The position numbers and the translations under genes are program-made. A stretch of DNA of 64,000 bases, from positions 2,003,501-2,067,500 of the forward strand of contig NZ_JAUSVK010000001.1 of NCBI RefSeq assembly GCF_030814655.1, in the 5' to 3' direction. Shown here piece after piece: positions 55,371 through 63,734 of the stretch (within the stretch, counting starts at the first letter, position 1; every line of letters begins with the position of its first letter). This stretch comes from Labrys monachus. GTDB taxonomy: Bacteria > Pseudomonadota > Alphaproteobacteria > Rhizobiales > Labraceae. The notes beneath the pieces were generated by a model, which saw nothing but the letters and a program-made list of their open reading frames with translations, made no database searches and was not told the origin of the DNA.

Positions 55371-55913
55371 TCACGCGGCTTTCCGAGCGAGGGCGACGAA
55401 GCCCTGCTCGGCATTGGCGATGGGACGGTAATGGTCGAGGTCGGCCGCCATCAGATGATGCCTGCGGCCGTGCAGCTCGATCTCCTCGACGCTGCGCCAG
55501 TGCAGGCGGCGGAAGAGCAGGACGTTCTGTTCCTGCACATGGGCGAGGAAACGCCGGCAGCCACGGGCGTGGGCCGAGCAGACCGCGAGGCGGATCAGCG
55601 ACGTCCCGAGCGCGCCGACCTTGCGGTAGTCGGCGGCGACCGCGAGGCGCGAGCCCCACCACAGACCATCTTCCGCCTCGTGGATGCGCACAGTGCCGAC
55701 CACCCGGTCGGCAGCGACGCCGAGCATCGACAGCGCGACGATCGGGATAGCGTGCCCGTCGATCGCGTCGATGTCGCTGCGGTCGAAGAGGCCCTGCTCG
55801 CTGCAGAAAACATCGCGGCGCAGCGCGAGGGCACCGGCCCGTTCCCATGGATCGGTCGCGAACTTGACCTGGAATTCGCTGGCGGTGAAGGGCTTGAACG
55901 GTTCGAAGATCAT
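55371..55913 (-). CDS. nitE: Nit1C GNAT N-acetyltransferase (MSMEG_0567/Sll0786 family)
   Basis: 180 residues. GNAT fold: LRRDVFCSEQGLFDRSDIDAID at the front, VVGTVRIHEAEDGLWWGSRLAVAADYRKVGALGTSLIRLAV with the acetyl-CoA pyrophosphate loop, and FLAHVQEQNVLLFRRLHW. Resembles autoinducer-synthase-like GNATs in the VFCSEQ segment. It probably acylates an amine in the pathway. The start overlaps the radical SAM stop (55910-55913). Confidence 0.84.
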   Translation of the reverse strand: MIFEPFKPFTASEFQVKFATDPWERAGALALRRDVFCSEQGLFDRSDIDAIDGHAIPIVALSMLGVAADRVVGTVRIHEAEDGLWWGSRLAVAADYRKVGALGTSLIRLAVCSAHARGCRRFLAHVQEQNVLLFRRLHWRSVEEIELHGRRHHLMAADLDHYRPIANAEQGFVALARKAA

Positions 55914-57028
55914 TTCGCCAGCGTCCTTTCATAGGTCGCGAGGGCGGAGCAGGCGCCGCATCTGCCGCAGCCGGCCTTGATGTCCACCGCCTTCAGCCCG
56001 CTCGCCACCAGCATCGAGGAGAGCGGCGCGAGGATCGCATGCATGAAGGCGGGCGTCGGCCCGGGGTGGCTTTCGAGCGGCGTGCCGGAGATCGGCACGA
56101 AGGGCACGACGAAGGGATAGACGCCGAGCGCGACCAGCCTGGCGCAGATGTCGAGGATCGCCTCCGGCGTGTCGCCGAGCCCGGCGAGGATATAGGTCGA
56201 GACCTGGCCGCGGCCGAACACCGGCACGGCGGCGGCGAAGGAGGCCATGTATTTCTCGATCGGGACCTGCGCCTTGCCGGGCATGATGCGCTGGCGGACC
56301 TCGGGCGTGACCGCCTCCAGATGCATGCCGAGCGCATCGACGCCCGCCTCGCGCAGGCGCCCGAACCAGGCGTCGTCTTCCGGCGGCTCGCATTGGGCCT
56401 GGATCGGCAGGTCCACCGCGGCCTTGATCGCACGCGCGCTGTCGGCGAGGACGGCGGCGCCCCGGTCCTCGCCCTTCGGCGTGCCCGTCGTCATCACCAT
56501 ATGCCTGACGCCGTCGAGCTCGACCGCCGCCTTCGCGACTTCCGCCAGCTGCGCCGGTGTCTTGTGGGCGACGGTGCGGCCGGCGGCGAGCGACTGGCCG
56601 ATCGAGCAGAACTGGCAGGTCCTGGTACGGCTCTGGTAGCGGATGCAGGTCTGCAGCACCGTCGTCGCCAGCACGTCCCGCCCGTGCAGCACGGCGATGT
56701 GGGAATAGGGGATGCCGTCGGCGGTGGTGAGGTCGTAGAAGCGGGGCCGCAGCGGAAAGGTGACCTCGCCGACCGGACGTCCCTCGCGGCTGATGCGGCT
56801 CTTGCCGAAGGCGTCGGGCTTCTCGACGAGATAGGGGCTGTCGAAGGCCGGGGCAGTGTGGACGGGCACCATCACCGTCATGCCGTCGACGGTCATGGCC
56901 TTGTGGTCGGACGGTCCCGCCCCGCCGCGGCGGCTTTCGAGCCCGGCCTTGGGATCAACCAGCCGCGCTCCGAACGACTGCAATTCGTTGATCAGCTGCG
57001 CGGTCGGCAGGATCGCTGCGTTCTCCAT
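55910..57028 (-). CDS. nitD: Nit1C radical SAM protein (MSMEG_0568 family)
   Basis: 372 residues. Cys128, Cys138 and Cys141 ([15 protein letters not shown]) form a CX9CX2C variant of the radical SAM [4Fe-4S] motif, spaced differently from the canonical CX3CX2C. A C-terminal CGRCGAC (354, 357, 360) suggests an auxiliary cluster. [12 protein letters not shown] and LQVHLEA-like [11 protein letters not shown] belong to the TIM barrel. Reaction unknown. The first 74 bases of the gene overlap the end of the nitrilase gene in another frame, so the start is not certain. Confidence 0.86.
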   Translation of the reverse strand: MENAAILPTAQLINELQSFGARLVDPKAGLESRRGGAGPSDHKAMTVDGMTVMVPVHTAPAFDSPYLVEKPDAFGKSRISREGRPVGEVTFPLRPRFYDLTTADGIPYSHIAVLHGRDVLATTVLQTCIRYQSRTRTCQFCSIGQSLAAGRTVAHKTPAQLAEVAKAAVELDGVRHMVMTTGTPKGEDRGAAVLADSARAIKAAVDLPIQAQCEPPEDDAWFGRLREAGVDALGMHLEAVTPEVRQRIMPGKAQVPIEKYMASFAAAVPVFGRGQVSTYILAGLGDTPEAILDICARLVALGVYPFVVPFVPISGTPLESHPGPTPAFMHAILAPLSSMLVASGLKAVDIKAGCGRCGACSALATYERTLAK

Positions 57029-57998
57029 CGGGAAGGCTCCTGAGGTCGGGTTGTGCGGCGGGTTCGCGGGCGAATTCCATCGGGCCGGCGGCGCGGCCGT
57101 CGAGCACGAGGTGGAGGAGTTCCGGGCGGGCGTAATGGCCGACCGAATCCATCATCCGCTTGCGCTTGAGGATGAGGCTCATGTCGAGATCGGCGACCAG
57201 GATGCCCTCGCCCTCGGTGAGCGGGGGGACGAGATGGCGGCCCTCGGGCGAGACGATCGCCGTCATGCAGCCGCCGCGCAGGCCGCGCTGCAGGCCCTCG
57301 TCCGGCGTGATCGAGGCAATCTGGCTCTCGGTGAGCCAGCCCGTGGCGTTGACGACGAAGCAGCCGCTCTCGAGCGCGTGGTGGCGGATGGTCACCTCGA
57401 TCTGCTCGGCGAAGATCGGGCCGACCAGCGATCCCGGAAATTGCGCGACGTGGATTTCCTCGTGCTGGGCCATGAGGGCGTAGCGCGCCAGCGGATTGTA
57501 GTGCTCCCAGCAGGCGAGGGCGCCGAGCCGGCCGACGGCGGTGTCGACGACCCGCAGCCCGGATCCGTCGCCCTGGCCCCAGATCATGCGCTCATGGAAG
57601 GTCGGCGTGATCTTGCGGCGCCTGAGCTTGAGGGAACCGTCGGCGTCGAAGACGAGCTGGGTGTTGTAGAGCGTGCCGTGGTCGCGCTCGTTGACGCCGA
57701 GCACGACCACGACGCCGTGGCGGCGCGCGGCGCCGGCGACGGCGTCGGTCGCGGGGCTGGGGACCGTGACGGCATGCTCATAGAGCCGCAGATGCTCCCT
57801 GCCGGTCAGCACCGGCGGCAGCACGAAGGAGAAATAGGGATACCAGGGCACGAAGGTCTCGGGGAAGACCACGAGATCGGCGCCCTTGCCGGCGGCCTCC
57901 GCGATGGCCGCCAGCACCTTGTCCACCGTGCCCTCGCGCGAGGCCAGGTCCGGCGCGATCTGCACCGCCGCCGCCCTGATCGATGTCTTTGCGGTCAT
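56955..57998 (-). CDS. nitC: Nit6803/NitC family nitrilase
   Basis: 347 residues. Full nitrilase triad: Glu47 ([12 protein letters not shown]), Lys129 ([17 protein letters not shown]) and Cys163 ([10 protein letters not shown]), with the CWEH motif diagnostic of true nitrilases. Hydrolyses R-CN to the acid and ammonia. The ATG at 57998 is well supported: upstream residues are unrelated. The Nit6803 lineage is always found with the genes that follow here, and in Pseudomonas the cluster is linked with growth on cyanide. The product here is likely an intermediate of a longer pathway. Confidence 0.93.
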   Translation of the reverse strand: MTAKTSIRAAAVQIAPDLASREGTVDKVLAAIAEAAGKGADLVVFPETFVPWYPYFSFVLPPVLTGREHLRLYEHAVTVPSPATDAVAGAARRHGVVVVLGVNERDHGTLYNTQLVFDADGSLKLRRRKITPTFHERMIWGQGDGSGLRVVDTAVGRLGALACWEHYNPLARYALMAQHEEIHVAQFPGSLVGPIFAEQIEVTIRHHALESGCFVVNATGWLTESQIASITPDEGLQRGLRGGCMTAIVSPEGRHLVPPLTEGEGILVADLDMSLILKRKRMMDSVGHYARPELLHLVLDGRAAGPMEFAREPAAQPDLRSLPDGERSDPADRAADQRIAVVRSAAG

Positions 57999-58057
57999 TT
58001 GGGGGTCTCCGTTCGATCCTCCGATGCCGGCGGGACAAGGCCCGCCGGCCTGCGGGA

Positions 58058-58540
58058 TCACAGGGTCCAGGTGTCCAGGATGAAGGCGTTGTCCCGGCGG
58101 TGCAGCAGGATGAGGTCGAGCACGTCGAGCGGGCTGATCGGCTGGATGCCGGGAATGAGCGAGGGCTCGCCATGGCCGTAGAGCGCCTGCAGGGCGAAGC
58201 GGCAGGCATAGACCTTGCCGCCCTCGGCGATGAACTTCTCGATCTGGTTGTTGAAGTTGAGATGGCCCGGAAAGGCCTCGTCGCCGATCTTCGGAAAGCC
58301 GCGCTGCACGCCGAGCGTCACGCCCGGCCCATAGAGCAGGATCGAGGTCTCGAAGCCCTTGCGCTTGAGGCGGGTCGCCTGCAGCAGGTTGACGAAACCG
58401 ATCGATCCTTCGAAGGCGACGGTGTGGAAGGTGACGAGCGCCTTCTCGCCGGGCTCGGCTTTGACGTCCTCGAACAGCTTCTGCTCGTAGTCGACGAAAT
58501 AATCGCCCTTCTGGTGCGCGGGCTGGGTAACGGCGGGCAT
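58058..58540 (-). CDS. nitB: Nit1C nitrogen-starvation protein (MSMEG_0572/Sll0783 family)
   Basis: 160 residues. [52 protein letters not shown] and [35 protein letters not shown] are characteristic of the Sll0783 family, whose fold recalls DsrE-like proteins. Sll0783 is induced by nitrogen starvation in Synechocystis and affects polyhydroxybutyrate. The start is set by AGGAG about 8 bases upstream. First gene of the cluster; a consensus sigma-54 promoter lies about 54-70 bases upstream. Confidence 0.87.
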   Translation of the reverse strand: MPAVTQPAHQKGDYFVDYEQKLFEDVKAEPGEKALVTFHTVAFEGSIGFVNLLQATRLKRKGFETSILLYGPGVTLGVQRGFPKIGDEAFPGHLNFNNQIEKFIAEGGKVYACRFALQALYGHGEPSLIPGIQPISPLDVLDLILLHRRDNAFILDTWTL

Positions 58541-58593
58541 GCTGAAGCTCCTGTATGGGCAGGACACGCTCTGGGCGGTCGCATCTCCATCAA

Positions 58594-58610
58594 AGCAATC
58601 AACGTGCCAA
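58594..58610 (-). promoter_or_regulatory. Sigma-54 (RpoN) promoter of the Nit1C cluster
   Basis: Read on the minus strand, 58610 to 58594 is TTGGCACGTTGATTGCT, a full match to the sigma-54 consensus TGGCACG-N4-TTGCW (-24 GG and -12 GC with the correct 10-base interval). Transcription would start about 58584, some 44 bases before the nitB ATG. Sigma-54 promoters need an enhancer-binding activator such as NtrC, which fits nitrogen control; no activator gene lies in the window. A weak NtrC-like pair, TGCAGACAAGGTGCG, lies at 58750-58764. Confidence 0.8.
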
Positions 58611-58620
58611 CATTAAAACG

Positions 58621-58822
58621 GTCAATATTGCTTATATATCTCATAAAATCCAGTCAATCGAGTCGGCAATTTTCGGTGATTTGGTCGAAAATGCTCCGCA
58701 TCGTGCAGAGATGGGCAAGCATTCTGCCGTTAAATCAGTCAGCGCGGCTTGCAGACAAGGTGCGGTCAATTTTATCGCGATGGACCGGTGACAAAGGGTT
58801 CCTGCGACAATATACAGTCAAT
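58621..58822. promoter_or_regulatory. Four GTCAAT repeats between nitB and the MocR gene
   Basis: GTCAAT occurs in the same orientation at 58621-58626, 58653-58658, 58765-58770 and 58817-58822 within the 305-base, locally AT-rich divergent region. MocR-type regulators typically bind direct repeats, so these are candidate sites for the adjacent regulator. The spacings (32, 112, 52) are irregular, so the assignment is tentative. Confidence 0.4.
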
Positions 58823-58845
58823 CCACGGTATGGACGGAGGGTGGC

Positions 58846-60228
58846 ATGAAGGGCTGGCGGCCGGATCTGAGCGCGAATGAGGGGCCGCTCTACCTCTCGA
58901 TCGCCGATGCGATCGCGCGCGACATCGCACGCGGCGTGCTGACGCCCGGCGATCGCCTGCCGCCCCAGCGCACGCTCGCCGCCGCGCTGGAGGTGGACTT
59001 CACCACGGTGGCGCGCGGCTATGTCGAAGCCGGCAAGCGCGGGCTGATCGAATCCACCGTCGGGCGCGGGAGCTTCATCCGCAGCAACGCGTCCCTGCGC
59101 GAGGACGGCGATCCCCGGCGCCAGCAACTCGCCGACTTCTCGATGAACATGCCGCCCGAGCCCGACGATCCCGAACTGATCGCGCGCATGCAGGACGGCT
59201 TCGCCAGCGTGGCGCGCGACCTGCTGCCGCTGCTGCGCTATCAGGGCTTCGGCGGCGCCGCGGTCGACAAGGACGCCGCCTCGGCCTGGCTCGGCCGGCG
59301 CGCGCTCGTCCCGGCGCAGGAGCGCATCTTCGTGACGCCGGGCGCCCACACGGCTCTGGTCGGCATCTTCTCGCTGCTGGCGAAGGCCGGCGACACCCTG
59401 TTGTCCGAGGCGATCACCTATCCCGGCGTGCGCTCGATCACCGCGCAGCTCGGCCTCAACCTCGTCGGGCTCGAAACCGACAATGACGGCATCCTGCCGG
59501 AGGCGCTGGAAGAGGCGGTCAAGCGCCACAAGCCCAAGGCGCTCTATCTCAACCCGACCCTGCAGAATCCGACGACGGTCACCATCCCGGAGCGGCGACG
59601 TACCGCGATCTGCGCCGTCGCCCGCCGGCACCGCCTGCCGATCGTCGAGGACGACGCCTACGGCTTCATTCCGAGCTACGGGCCGCCGCCGCTGGCCGCG
59701 ATCGCGCCCGACATCTGCTGGCACATCGCCGGCCTCGCCAAATGCATCGGGGCCGGCCTGCGCCTCGCCTTCGTGGTCGCGCCGGACGCGCGTTCGGGAT
59801 GGTCCTTCAGCGCCGCGATGCGGGCGATCTCGGTGATGGCCTCGCCGGTGACGGTGGCGGTGGCGACGCGCTGGATCGAGGACGGCACGGCGGACACCAT
59901 CCTGCGCTTCATCCGCGCCGAGGCGGCGGCGCGGGAAAAGCTCGCCTCGCAATTCTTCGAGCCGGGAACCTATCTGTCCGACCCGCTCAGCTTCAACATC
60001 TGGCTGCCGCTCACCAATGGCTGGACGCGCTCGGCCTTCGTCGGCCATGTCCGGCGCACCGGCATCGGCGTGGTCGCCAGCGACGTCTTCACCGTCGGCG
60101 GCAATCCCGGCGAGGCGGTGCGCGTCGGGCTGGGCGGCCCGATCACGCGCGAACGGCTGCGGACCGGCCTGGAATTCATGGCGCATGCGCTGGAAGGTTC
60201 GCCGGAGACTGCCGCGGCATTCTTCTGA
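58846..60228 (+). CDS. MocR-type regulator (GntR domain fused to an aminotransferase-like domain)
   Basis: 460 residues. Winged helix 14-80 (GDRLPPQRTLAAALEVDFTTVARGY, GRGSFIR) followed by a fold-type I aminotransferase-like domain from about 120 with VTPGAHTALVGIFSLL, YLNPTLQNPTTVTIPE, VEDDAYGFIP and the PLP Lys299 in HIAGLAKCIGAGLRL. It senses PLP or an amino compound and is divergent from the Nit1C cluster, so it probably regulates it. Pseudomonas nit1C clusters are associated instead with a sigma-54 activator (NitA). Confidence 0.9.
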   Translation: MKGWRPDLSANEGPLYLSIADAIARDIARGVLTPGDRLPPQRTLAAALEVDFTTVARGYVEAGKRGLIESTVGRGSFIRSNASLREDGDPRRQQLADFSMNMPPEPDDPELIARMQDGFASVARDLLPLLRYQGFGGAAVDKDAASAWLGRRALVPAQERIFVTPGAHTALVGIFSLLAKAGDTLLSEAITYPGVRSITAQLGLNLVGLETDNDGILPEALEEAVKRHKPKALYLNPTLQNPTTVTIPERRRTAICAVARRHRLPIVEDDAYGFIPSYGPPPLAAIAPDICWHIAGLAKCIGAGLRLAFVVAPDARSGWSFSAAMRAISVMASPVTVAVATRWIEDGTADTILRFIRAEAAAREKLASQFFEPGTYLSDPLSFNIWLPLTNGWTRSAFVGHVRRTGIGVVASDVFTVGGNPGEAVRVGLGGPITRERLRTGLEFMAHALEGSPETAAAFF

Positions 60229-60231
60229 ACC

Positions 60232-60250
60232 GCGCCGGCCGGCCCGGCGC
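60232..60250. terminator. Stem-loop between convergent MocR and ABC-F genes
   Basis: GCGCCG (60232-60237) and CGGCGC (60245-60250) form a short GC stem with a GCCGGCC interior, in the 45 bases between the two convergent stops. There is no U-run, so the assignment is tentative. Confidence 0.4.
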
Positions 60251-60273
60251 CTGCGCAGGGCGGCGGGGCCGTC

Positions 60274-61896
60274 TCAGCTGTGAAGGCCGGGAGCCTCCTG
60301 GCCGGTGCGGGCGACATATTCGGTGTAGCCGCCGCCATATTGATGGATGCCGTCCGGTGCCAGTTCCAGCACGCGGTTGGACAGCGCAGCGAGAAAGCGC
60401 CGGTCATGCGAGACGAACAGCATGGCGCCTTCATATTGCGCCAGGGCGGCGATGAGCATCTCCTTCGTCGCCATGTCCAGATGGTTGGTCGGCTCGTCCA
60501 GCACCAGGAAGTTCGGCGGGTCGTAGAGCATCTTGGCCATCACCAGCCGTGCCTTCTCGCCGCCCGAAAGCACGCGGCAGCGCTTCTCGACGTCGTCGCC
60601 GGAAAAGCCGAAGCAGCCGGCGAGGGCGCGCAGCGATCCCTGCCCGGCCTGGGGGAAGGAATCCTCCAGCGACTGGAAAACGGTGTGCTCGCCATCGAGC
60701 AGATCCATGGCGTGCTGCGCGAAATAGCCCATCTTCACGCTGCCGCCCTGGGCGACGGTGCCGTCGTCCGGCGCCGTGGAGCCGGCGACCAGCTTCAGCA
60801 GGGTCGACTTGCCGGCGCCGTTGACGCCCATCACGCACCAGCGCTCCCGGCGGCGCACCTGGAAGTTCAGGCCCTCATAGATGCTCTTCGCGCCGTAGCG
60901 CTTGTGCACGTTCTTCAGGCTCACCACGTCATCGCCCGAGCGCGGCGGCGGCTGGAATTCGAAGGCGACGGTCTGGCGGCGCCGGGGTGGCTCGATCTTC
61001 TCGATCTTGTCGAGCTTCTTGACGCGGCTCTGCACCTGCGCGGCATGGGACGCGCGTGCCTTGAAACGCTCGATGAACTTGATTTCCTTGGCGAGCATGG
61101 CCTGCTGGCGCTCGAATTGCGCCTGCTGCTGCTTTTCGTTCAGCGACCGCTGCTGCTCGTAGAACTCGTAGTCGCCCGAATAGGTGGTGAGCGTGCCGCC
61201 GTCGATCTCCACCACCTTGCCGACGATCCGGTTCATGAATTCGCGGTCATGCGAGGTCATCAGCAAGGCGCCCTCGTAATTCTTGAGGAAGGCCTCCAGC
61301 CAGATGAGGCTTTCGAGGTCGAGATGGTTGCTCGGCTCGTCCAGGAGCATGGCATCCGGGCGCATCAGAAGGATGCGCGCCAGCGCGACGCGCATCTTCC
61401 ATCCGCCGGACAGGGCGCCGACGTCGCCGTCCATCATCGCCTCGGTGAAGCTCAGGCCGGCCAGGACTTCGCGCGCACGGCCTTCCAGCGCGTAACCGTC
61501 GAGTTCCTCGAAGCGCGCCTGCACCTCGCCGTAGCGCCCGACGATCTCATCCATGTCGTCGGCGCGGGCCGGGTCGGCCATGGCGGCCTCGAGTTCCTTC
61601 AGCTCGGCGGCCACCACGCTCACCGGGCCGGCGCCGTCCATCACCTCGGAGACGGCGCTGCGGCCTGCCATCTCGCCGACATCCTGGCTGAAATAGCCGA
61701 TGGTGACGCCCCGGTCGACCGAGACCCGGCCCTCATCCGCCTGCTCCTGCCCGGTGATCATCCGGAAGAGGGTGGTCTTGCCTGCGCCGTTCGGGCCGAC
61801 CAGGCCGACCTTTTCCCCCTTCAGCAGCGCCGCCGACGCTTCGATGAAGAGAATCTGGTTGCCGTTCTGCCTGCTGATGTTTTCGAGACGAATCAT
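60274..61896 (-). CDS. ABC-F family ATPase (ribosome-associated, YbiT/Uup type)
   Basis: 540 residues with two ATPase domains and no membrane part. Domain 1: Walker A GPNGAGKTT, signature LSGGWKMRVALARIL, Walker B AMLLDEPSNHLD. The inter-domain arm (about 235-310) is rich in Gln/Lys (NEKQQQAQFERQQAMLAKEIKF). Domain 2: GVNGAGKST, LSGGEKARLVMAKML, NFLVLDEPTNHLD. ABC-F proteins act on the ribosome E site to control translation or relieve stalling. The C-terminal tail is short, unlike Uup. Housekeeping type, with no drug-resistance context. Confidence 0.93.
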   Translation of the reverse strand: MIRLENISRQNGNQILFIEASAALLKGEKVGLVGPNGAGKTTLFRMITGQEQADEGRVSVDRGVTIGYFSQDVGEMAGRSAVSEVMDGAGPVSVVAAELKELEAAMADPARADDMDEIVGRYGEVQARFEELDGYALEGRAREVLAGLSFTEAMMDGDVGALSGGWKMRVALARILLMRPDAMLLDEPSNHLDLESLIWLEAFLKNYEGALLMTSHDREFMNRIVGKVVEIDGGTLTTYSGDYEFYEQQRSLNEKQQQAQFERQQAMLAKEIKFIERFKARASHAAQVQSRVKKLDKIEKIEPPRRRQTVAFEFQPPPRSGDDVVSLKNVHKRYGAKSIYEGLNFQVRRRERWCVMGVNGAGKSTLLKLVAGSTAPDDGTVAQGGSVKMGYFAQHAMDLLDGEHTVFQSLEDSFPQAGQGSLRALAGCFGFSGDDVEKRCRVLSGGEKARLVMAKMLYDPPNFLVLDEPTNHLDMATKEMLIAALAQYEGAMLFVSHDRRFLAALSNRVLELAPDGIHQYGGGYTEYVARTGQEAPGLHS

Positions 61897-62039
61897 GTGC
61901 CTGCGGGTGTCGATAGGAGATGCGGCGCGTTTACGCCATGTGCCGCGCCGGCGGAAGCATCTAGCAGACGGCCGGCGCGTCCTTGTGACGGATGCGGACA
62001 GGCCCGGCGGTCATCGGCGGCCGGTTGGACGGAATGCTC

Positions 62040-63371
62040 TCACGGCACCCGCCTGACGCCGAAGACGAGACGCATGGCCGTCTCCTTTCCGGGCACGACA
62101 TGCTTTTGAAGCTCTCCGCGATGGAGGGCCATGATGCGCCGCACGATTTCCAGGCCGATGCCGAGCCGATCGGTGCTGTTGGAAAATTCGATGCCGCCGC
62201 CGTCGCGAAGCAGCCCGGCATCGTCCACGACCGAGACCTCCAGGCCCGGACCGGCCACCACCTCGATGCCGGTGCCCGCCGGCGTGTGCTTCACCGCGTT
62301 CTCGACGAGATTGCGGATGGCATCGTAGAGAAGCGGGGCATGGCCCTGGACGGTGCCCGCCCCCCTGTCGTCGAAGGCGATCCTGTCCTTGCGGTCATAG
62401 ACATAGGGGGCGATGTCGATAACCACGCGCCGGGCGATCTCGGCGATGTCGATCGGCTGCAATGTGGTGCGGTCCACGCTTTCGAGGCGCCCGAGCGCGG
62501 TGATCTGGGCGATGAAGCGCGTCAGCGCGTTGATATCCCCCTCGATCTTGCGGGCCCTCGGGTGGTCGATATAGCTGAGCTCGAGCTGCATCATGGCGAG
62601 CGGCGTTCTGATTTCATGCGCGACCGCGGTGGTGAACACGCGCTGCGACGACATCAGCGAGCGGACGCGCGACAGCGTCCGGTTGATGGCGGCGCCGAAA
62701 TCCGCGATTTCGCGAGGCATGCCGGCGACGTCGATCGTCTGCTTGGGATCGAGCGGATCGATGCTCTCCGCCAGATGCGCGGCCTGCCTTACGGGACGCA
62801 GCGCGAAATGAATCGACAGCAGCGTCCCGCCCAGCAGAAGCAGCAGCATGATCGACATGGGGATGGCGAGATGGTCCTCGAACTCCTGCTCGAGGACACC
62901 CCACAGGACGTGGTCATGGTCGTCCAGCACGGCGATTTCGATGAAGATCCTCTGGCCCTCGACGGTGAAGGTCTTGCCGCCGGCGACCTTGATCGGCTTT
63001 CCCGATCCGATGAGCCTTGACCACACGTCCGGCGGATTGACTTCGAGGGGCAAAAGGTGGCGTTCGCAATTGACGTCGCAATCGCTGTAGATCACCTCGC
63101 CCGTCGGCGTTCTGATGCGGGTCACATAGGACGGGTCGGTCGAATCGTAGCGCGCGAGATCGTCCGGCAGCCGGTAGCGCCAGCCGGACTGCTCGCGCCG
63201 GATTCCCTCGACCAGTAGGCCGGTCTCGCGCTGGACCATGAGGTCGGCGAGCTTGGTGTCGTCGAAATAGTAATCCGCGAAGATCACGAAGGCCTGCAGC
63301 GTCGCCGCCAGTGCGGCAAAGATCACGATGCGCCAGGCAACGATGCGGGCGAGTGTCTTTCGGCTGGTCAT
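62040..63371 (-). CDS. Membrane sensor histidine kinase without an adjacent response regulator
   Basis: 443 residues. TM1 about 13-35, a periplasmic sensor domain about 36-165 containing two Cys (SDCDVNCERH), TM2 about 168-190, HAMP-like linker, HisKA with phosphoacceptor His252 (AVAHEIRTPLAMMQLEL), N box Asn358 (LVENAVKHT) and a G2 box DRLGIGLEIVRRIM. The G1 box is reduced to VVDDAGLLRDGGG. The start at 63371 (GGGGGAT ribosome site) excludes an unlikely upstream extension. The ABC-F gene lies downstream and no response regulator is present within the window. Confidence 0.88.
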   Translation of the reverse strand: MTSRKTLARIVAWRIVIFAALAATLQAFVIFADYYFDDTKLADLMVQRETGLLVEGIRREQSGWRYRLPDDLARYDSTDPSYVTRIRTPTGEVIYSDCDVNCERHLLPLEVNPPDVWSRLIGSGKPIKVAGGKTFTVEGQRIFIEIAVLDDHDHVLWGVLEQEFEDHLAIPMSIMLLLLLGGTLLSIHFALRPVRQAAHLAESIDPLDPKQTIDVAGMPREIADFGAAINRTLSRVRSLMSSQRVFTTAVAHEIRTPLAMMQLELSYIDHPRARKIEGDINALTRFIAQITALGRLESVDRTTLQPIDIAEIARRVVIDIAPYVYDRKDRIAFDDRGAGTVQGHAPLLYDAIRNLVENAVKHTPAGTGIEVVAGPGLEVSVVDDAGLLRDGGGIEFSNSTDRLGIGLEIVRRIMALHRGELQKHVVPGKETAMRLVFGVRRVP

Positions 63372-63531
63372 CGATCCCCCGATACCCGGTGCGCATCGTT
63401 CCCGAGAGCAAAATGCGTTCAAGCAGGTGCGGATCACCAATTGAACGCAGTGGTGCCAAAAGAATTTTGCGGTTCATGGTGGTTCGATCTGAAGGCAGGG
63501 CGTCCCACGAGGCCTCAGCCTATCCGATCGA

Positions 63532-63550
63532 CCTGTCAAATGCCTGTCAA
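63532..63550. promoter_or_regulatory. CCTGTCAA direct repeat, possible response-regulator site
   Basis: CCTGTCAA occurs at 63532-63539 and 63543-63550, 11 bases apart (one helical turn), in the 363-base gap between the kinase gene and the divergent exported-protein gene. Tandem half-sites one turn apart are typical of OmpR-family response regulators. No other gene is apparent in the gap. Confidence 0.45.
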
Positions 63551-63734
63551 GGTTGAGCGAAAGCCGGGCCACAGCCGTGGCGCATGACGGCTTTCGCCGC
63601 ATTCGGACAGTCCTATGCGAGCCGATCCGCGGCGGCGGCAACGGCCTTGGATATCGAGCCCTTCGTGATTCCTGGCTTCAATTGCCGCTGCTTCGCGACG
63701 TTCGTGTTTATCTCTACTCAACAAGACGGTCAGA

